From Epilithonimonas sp042695135 (GTDB lineage Bacteria; Bacteroidota; Bacteroidia; Flavobacteriales; Weeksellaceae): DNA of 64,000 bases. A program made the translations under genes and the position numbers. The stretch covers positions 3,286,001 through 3,350,000 of the forward strand of contig NZ_CP170547.1 of the NCBI RefSeq assembly GCF_042695135.1, read 5' to 3'. Numbering within the stretch: the stretch's first letter is position 1; the number at the start of each line of letters is the position of its first letter. The notes beneath the pieces are model-generated. The model was not told the origin of the DNA. It searched no databases and was given only the letters and a program-made list of their open reading frames with translations. Below are positions 59,094-64,000 of this stretch, one piece after another.

Positions 59094-60119
59094 ATGAAAA
59101 AATTAATTCTTATCATTTTTGCTGTCATCATTGTAATTCTGGGATTTTTCGGGATTAGACTTTATAATAAATATGTCGGAAATAATGTAGAAAAAGAAGG
59201 ATTTGTGTTGATTCCACATAGTGCGAAACCTCAGCAGATTTTAGATTCGATTTCTCCGCACATTAAGAACAAAGACTATTTCACAACTATTGCAGAAGAT
59301 AAAAATCTAAGTGGAAATTTCAAGCCAGGTCGATATGAACTGAAATCCGGAATGAACAACCGCGAGATCGTCAATATGATCATTGCCGGGAATCAAACTC
59401 CGAATTCTTTCAGAATCAAAGACTTTGACGATGTCTATCAGATGATCGGAAGAGTTTCTAAGAAAACAGAAATTGATTCTACACAATTTACTCAGAAACT
59501 TAATGAAATTGCTGTCAGCAAAGGCTATAAAAATGCTGAAGATCTGAAGAAATATTTCTTTAATAATACTTATGATTTCTTTTGGACAGTAACCCCGAAA
59601 GAATTCTTCGAGAAATTCGATAATGAGTATAAAAACTTCTGGACTGCGGAAAAAGTTGAAAAAGAAAAGCAATCCGGACTTAGCAGAGATCAGATTTATG
59701 CTTTGGCTTCAATCGTTTACAAAGAATCCGGCGGAAAACCCGATGAGCAAAAGACCATCGCAGGACTTTACATCAATCGATATAAGAAAGGAATGAAACT
59801 GCAAAGTGACCCAACCGTAATCTATGCTGTTAAGCAAGCTAGTAATTATCAGAAAGTCATTAAAAGGGTTTACTATAAAGATCTGAAGACACCTTCACCT
59901 TATAATACTTATGCGAATAAAGGAATCCCGCCGGGACCAATTTGTATCGTGGACAAGAATTCCCTCAATGCTGTTCTGGATGCGGAAAAGAATAATTACA
60001 TCTTTATGTGCGCTGATCCTGCGAGATTTGGTTATCATAAATTCACTGATAATGATGCGGAACACGCCATAAATGCAAAAGCATACCAGGACTGGCTGAA
60101 TAAAAAAGAAATAAAATAA
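59094..60119 (+). CDS. mltG: Endolytic murein transglycosylase (MltG)
   Basis: 341 residues. One N-terminal membrane helix (about 3-24), a LysM-like region, then the YceG catalytic domain. Motifs are IYALASIVYKESGGKPDEQKTIAGLYINRYKKGMKLQSDPTVIYA with the conserved Glu after Lys, and SPYNTYANKGIPPGPICIVDKNSLNAVL. MltG cuts newly made glycan strands and sets their length. In E. coli-like members the motif is SIVEKE; here it is SIVYKE, with the catalytic Glu kept. Confidence 0.92.
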   Translation: MKKLILIIFAVIIVILGFFGIRLYNKYVGNNVEKEGFVLIPHSAKPQQILDSISPHIKNKDYFTTIAEDKNLSGNFKPGRYELKSGMNNREIVNMIIAGNQTPNSFRIKDFDDVYQMIGRVSKKTEIDSTQFTQKLNEIAVSKGYKNAEDLKKYFFNNTYDFFWTVTPKEFFEKFDNEYKNFWTAEKVEKEKQSGLSRDQIYALASIVYKESGGKPDEQKTIAGLYINRYKKGMKLQSDPTVIYAVKQASNYQKVIKRVYYKDLKTPSPYNTYANKGIPPGPICIVDKNSLNAVLDAEKNNYIFMCADPARFGYHKFTDNDAEHAINAKAYQDWLNKKEIK

Positions 60120-60149
60120 AAAGAGCAACTGCTCAAAAATAAATTAAGA

Positions 60150-62665
60150 ATGAGACGAACGGAAATTGTAAGTGTATTTCAAAAGAGAGCTTTTGGTTTG
60201 GCCTTAACCATAGGAGCTGCCAGCTTTGTAATGGCTCAGCAGAAAGTAAATGTAACGGGTAATGTAAAAGACGCAAATGGCGGAATCGGCTATTCTTCTA
60301 TTACTTTTAAAAATACACAAAATGCACAGTTGAGTGATGCGGTATTAGCAGATGTAGATGGAAACTATAAGATTGATCTTGTACCCGGAAATTATGATGT
60401 CAGCATCGAGGCAGTGGATTACAAAAAATTCTCAAAGACAGTTGCTATCACCAAAGCCGGAGCTATTGCACCATTTGTAATCGTTTCCGACGGCAAAGCA
60501 AACCTCACCAACACAACCGATATCCAAGGCGTTGTGATTACCGCAGCTTCTACAAAACCATATAAGGTAGAACTTGATAAGAAAACGTATGATGTAAAAA
60601 GTGATCTTACAGCAGTCGGTGGAAACTTACAGGATGTTTTGCAAAATGTACCATCAGTTTCTGTAGATACAGACGGAACGGTTTCTATGAGAGGAAGTTC
60701 CAATGTGAGATTTCTGATCAATGGAAAACCATCTGCTTTACTTGGAATTGATGACGGTGCCAATGCTTTACAGGCAATCCCTGCAGATCAAATCGACAGA
60801 ATAGAAGTTATTACAAATCCTTCTGCAAAATATGATGCTTCCGGAACTGCCGGTATTCTTAATATCATTTTGAAGAAAACAACCAAGCTTGGTTTTAACG
60901 GAAGTGTGATTGGAACATTAGGTTACCTTCCAAAAACAAACCTAAACACCAATCTTAGCTGGAAAAAAGGAAACTGGAGCTGGTTTCTGAATGGCGGCGG
61001 GGGTTATCAGGAAAACAAAAATACAAACAGATCTACTACAACTTATGATTCCGGAGACTATCTTTCTATTTATCAGAATAGTATAAATAAAACAAAGTCC
61101 AACAATTACAATGCTACAGGCGGCGTGGTTTATGATATATCGCCAAAGACATCCATTAATCTGAGCGGAACTATCAGGACGTTTGAAAACGACACAGATA
61201 ATCCGATTAATTATATCAATAATTACCGAAATGGAACTATTGATTTTACCAGCCGAAATGCTGTGGGGAGGAATACCAATACAGGGATGCAGGGAGATTT
61301 TGGAATAGATCACAAATTCGATGATAAAGGTCAAAACATCTCACTATCATTAAGTTTACAGAGTAATCAGTCCAGCGGTAATTCCGATATTACAGAAACG
61401 TTGAATAACGCATTTACTTCCCTTACAAATACTAAAACAGTAACAGAAAACAAATCTCTGGTCGGAAAACTGGATTATGAATTGCCGATTGGCGAAAATT
61501 CGACTTTCAATGCCGGATACAAATTGGATCATAATGACAATGATTATGATTTCTTTGCGCAAAACCGAAAAGACCTGAATACTCCTCCAACTATATTGGG
61601 AAATTTTACTGGTCTTGCCAAATATACGGAAACTTTCAATGCATTTTATGTGCAGTTCAAAAGTAAAATCGGTGCTTTTGCTTACCAGCTTGGTCTGAGA
61701 GACGAAATGTCTGATATCAGTTTCAATTATCCGTACAGAGATCCTCTGAACACAAATTTGGATACAGGAATCATTACCAGCAAAAAGAAAAATTATAATA
61801 ATCTATTCCCAAGTGTTTTCTTAAGCTATGATATCGCAAAAAACAATCAGATCTTATTAAACTATTCCCGAAGAATTGACAGGCCAAGATCTTTTTTCTT
61901 ATTCCAATCTCATCACCTAATGATGTGAGAAACGTTTTCCAGGGAAATCCTGATCTTAACCCGTCCTATATCGATTCATTTGAGTTAGGATATAACTTGT
62001 CAAAGAGCAAGGTTACCCTGAATCCTACGTTATATTACAGAAAAGAGAAAAACAATATTCAGTTTGGAATCATCCAAAGCCTTACAGATCCAGGATCATT
62101 CACTTTAGGCCCTAATAATGTTGGCAGCGAAGACCGTTACGGATTGGATTTCAATGGCACTTATGACCCATTTGCATGGTGGAAAATCATGGGAAATATC
62201 GATCTCTTCGGTTATAACACGACAGGAGACCTATATGTTAATAATGTGCTTGTACAATCTTATAATGGTAGCGGTTTCTCTTCCAGAGCAAGACTTGCCA
62301 ATACTTTCAGATTCGATAAAACATTCAGTGTTCAGGTACAATCCAATTACAGAGGCGGGCAAAAAAATGCCAGTGTCAACCAGAAATCAACCTATTTCTT
62401 CAATCTTGGTGCTACAAAAACGATCTGGAACGGAAACGGAACTTTAGCGTTCAACATTCAGGATATCTTTAACACAAGAGCAAGACAGGCCATCAACTAC
62501 GGAGCAAACTATGCCAGAGATATGTATATGCAATGGAATCCAAGACAGTTTTCTTTATCTTTAACTTACAGATTCAAACAAGGAGACAAAGTGGAACAGC
62601 CTAAAAAGAAAAAAGACATCAATGCCAATGATAGCGGTGGTGATGATCAAATGCCTCCAATGTAA
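60150..62665 (+). pseudogene. TonB-dependent receptor-type outer-membrane barrel protein, split by a 1-nt frameshift
   Basis: Two frames together form one family protein. Frame 1 (60150-61928): signal peptide, a CarboxypepD_reg-like domain (about 31-110, NVTGNVKDANGGIGYSSITF), a plug (DVLQNVPSVSVDTDGTVSMRG, DRIEVITNPSAKYDASGTAGILNI), then a large barrel. It ends abruptly after RRIDRPRSFFLFQSHH. The sequence continues in the -1 frame as IPISSPNDVRNVFQGNPDL from about 61900 to 62665, closing with SLTYRFKQG and an Asp-rich tail. The switch falls in a run of six T at 61892-61897; seven T would restore one reading frame of about 839 codons. Whether this is a sequencing slip, natural mutation or phase variation is open. 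The family (outer membrane beta-barrel protein) has unknown ligands. Confidence 0.85.
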
Positions 62666-62686
62666 TCTTGAAAATATAATGTTTGA

Positions 62687-62720
62687 AAATCCTGCAATTA
62701 ATTTTGCAGGATTTTTTTTC
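62687..62720 (+). terminator. Terminator of the barrel gene
   Basis: AAAATCCTGCAA (62687-62698 region) pairs with TTGCAGGATTTT (62704-62715), followed by T-run. Confidence 0.8.
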
Positions 62721-62755
62721 AGTTCGATATAATTTTTTATTTTTAAAACAAAAAA

Positions 62756-63418
62756 ATGAAACTAATAACCAATTACATTGCTATCATCTTTTGCAGCATC
62801 ATTTTAATTTCTTGCGGAAATACAATCTCAACTTTATCAAACGGAAAACAGATTGACAGTAGATTAGCCGGCGAATGGACTGGCTCCGAGACTGACAATC
62901 AAATAGAAGGAATGAAAAAAGAATGGGTAATGACAAGAAATAATGACGGAACTTTTGTTCTGGATTTCACATTTACCAAAGACGGAGAAACAAATAAAAC
63001 CATAGAAACAGGAAACTGGTGGATCCAGGATGGCAAATTCTATGAAGCACATTCAGAATCCGGGCTGACAGATATTTACACTTATCAAGTCTTAGACAAA
63101 AACCAGATCAAATTCAAATCTGTCAATATAAGTATCGGCATGAATAAAGAATCCTATGAATTTATTGACACCCGAAAGGCTTCTGCAAAAGTAGGCAATT
63201 CTACAAAAGACGGATCATCTTACGAAAAGGCCATCAAAGTAAAAAGTGTTGCTGATGAATACAAATATGTGAAAGAACATTGTGAAGGATGCCAAATGGG
63301 AAGTCAGTCCTTATCAGAATATAAAGGAAAAATGTATGATGTCCTGCATCTCAAAAAAAGCGACGGCTCTGATGTTTCTTATTATTTTGACATCAATTCT
63401 TTCTATGGTAAATGGTAA
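62756..63418 (+). CDS. Lipocalin-like lipoprotein, hypothetical
   Basis: 220 residues with lipobox LILISCGN (Cys near 20). The mature N-terminal half (DSRLAGEWTGSETDNQIEGMKKEWVMTRNNDGTFVLDFTF ... GNWWIQDGKFYE) has the GEW...W pattern of lipocalin-like domains. The C-terminal third has a Cys-x-x-Cys (EHCEGCQMGSQ) and a beta-rich end (MYDVLHLKKSDGSDVSYYFDINSF). I do not recognise a named family. Single gene between two terminators. Confidence 0.6.
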   Translation: MKLITNYIAIIFCSIILISCGNTISTLSNGKQIDSRLAGEWTGSETDNQIEGMKKEWVMTRNNDGTFVLDFTFTKDGETNKTIETGNWWIQDGKFYEAHSESGLTDIYTYQVLDKNQIKFKSVNISIGMNKESYEFIDTRKASAKVGNSTKDGSSYEKAIKVKSVADEYKYVKEHCEGCQMGSQSLSEYKGKMYDVLHLKKSDGSDVSYYFDINSFYGKW

Positions 63419-63433
63419 ATCTTAATCAAAAAA

Positions 63434-63470
63434 ATCCGTCACGTTATGAAAACGTGACGGATCTTTTTAA
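63434..63470. terminator. Bidirectional terminator
   Basis: ATCCGTCACGTT (63434-63445) pairs with AACGTGACGGAT (63451-63462), A/T runs on both sides; serves the lipoprotein gene and, on the other strand, the RND adaptor gene. Confidence 0.8.
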
Positions 63471-63488
63471 CAATTATAATTTAAAGGT

Positions 63489-64000
63489 CTATTTCTTTTT
63501 GTCTTTCAGTTCTTCTTTATCTTTGTCAGAAGGATTCCAGACTTTAACTTCCGCATTTTTATCGATTCCGGAAAGAATCTGAACATTGATTCCGTCACTG
63601 GATCCCAACTTTACATACACTTTTTTGAAGCTGCCGTTTGGCTGTTTTACTTCTACAAAGGCTTTATCTTTACCTCCGGATGCTTTTTCGTATTGAACAA
63701 GCGACTCATCCAAAAGTAAGGCATTTTTCTTAGAACTTAATAATATTTCTCCATTTGCACTGAATCCGGCGCGGATATATTCTCCTGTTTTATTGTAAAC
63801 ATCACCTTCTACAGCGAATTTTATTGTTCCGCTTTCTTCTGTTCCTTTTGGAGCAATTAGTGTTAATTTTCCCGGGAAAGTTTTATTCTGCAAAGCGCCG
63901 ATTACCACATTCATATCCATCCCCTGTTTTAGTTTTCCGGCTTGTGCTTCATCAATATCACCTTTGAAGATCAATGAGTTAAGATCTGCAATTGAACAGA
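63489..64000 (-). CDS. RND efflux periplasmic adaptor (HlyD family), 3' part only
   Basis: About 170 C-terminal residues; the frame stays open to the window edge (…CSIADLNSLIFKGDIDE), so the start lies beyond 64000. The sequence IFKGDIDEAQAGKLKQGMDMNVVIGAL, then LTLIAPKGTEESGTIKFAVEGDV and the ending GINVQILSGIDKNAEV is the beta-barrel and membrane-proximal region of AcrA/HlyD-type adaptors joining an inner-membrane pump to an outer-membrane channel. The tail is Lys/Asp-rich (SDKDKEELKDKKK). Pump genes should be further upstream or downstream. Confidence 0.85.
   Translation of the reverse strand, partial: CSIADLNSLIFKGDIDEAQAGKLKQGMDMNVVIGALQNKTFPGKLTLIAPKGTEESGTIKFAVEGDVYNKTGEYIRAGFSANGEILLSSKKNALLLDESLVQYEKASGGKDKAFVEVKQPNGSFKKVYVKLGSSDGINVQILSGIDKNAEVKVWNPSDKDKEELKDKKK

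Overview
The window is chromosomal DNA of a Gram-negative Bacteroidota bacterium, most likely a Weeksellaceae member close to Chryseobacterium/Epilithonimonas. The evidence is low G+C, a complete gldKLMN set (type IX secretion core), a DUF4270 lipoprotein, two TonB-dependent receptor-type barrels, and a mevalonate-pathway HMG-CoA synthase. Promoters are of the Bacteroidota type: a -7 box TAnnTTTG recurs upstream of many genes, twice with a TTTG box 17-20 bp further upstream and no E. coli-like -10. There are no insertion sequences, prophage, CRISPR array or rRNA genes. The genus assignment is inference; everything was read by eye without database searches.

Layout. 1-4.7 kb: the end of a DUF3109 gene, small secreted proteins, a GH25 lysozyme, an alpha/beta hydrolase, a carboxypeptidase-like-domain protein and a GC-rich 42-bp x 4 tandem repeat. 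4.8-9.7 kb: an ABC-F ATPase, then a TonB-dependent siderophore-type receptor with a short PepSY-type membrane protein. 9.75-14.3 kb (minus): assimilatory sulfate reduction, read as cysH, cysD, cysN and a fusion of a siroheme-synthase-like NAD-binding domain with a TauE/SafE transporter; a structured repeat RNA-like element separates cysD from cysN. 14.4-20.5 kb (minus): gldK-gldL-gldM-gldN and an FAD oxidoreductase. 20.6-24.8 kb (minus): a half-size starch-synthase protein, a DUF4270 lipoprotein and glmS, divergent from panC. 26 kb: tRNA-Lys, tRNA-Leu, tRNA-Lys.

26.5-37.2 kb: shikimate kinase, an S4-domain protein, an FKBP-like lipoprotein, mtaB, three small genes that look stress related, a DegP/DegQ-type protease, an MFS exporter, a sodium:solute symporter, and DUF6438 and DUF6157 genes. 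37.2-44.9 kb: an AraC regulator divergent from a long run of aldo/keto reductases (three), a DoxX protein, an alpha/beta hydrolase, an MFS exporter and a dienelactone hydrolase, which looks like an inducible carbonyl or xenobiotic detoxification unit. 44.9-55.5 kb: cinA, an MpaB/DUF2236 protein, a dicarboxylate symporter, DUF779 plus aldehyde dehydrogenase with a divergent AraC regulator, HMG-CoA synthase and amt. 55.7-64 kb: a small membrane protein, lipA, an ECF-type sigma factor, dapF, mltG, an outer-membrane barrel gene split by a one-base frameshift in a T-run, a lipoprotein, and the 3' end of an RND periplasmic adaptor.

Most of this is housekeeping. The non-coding layer is the more unusual part: three copies of a long-stem element resembling the Flavo-1 RNA family, paired GCTCCTACGGAGC elements, other dispersed inverted repeats, a nested palindrome, promoter-overlapping dyads and the 42-bp minisatellite.
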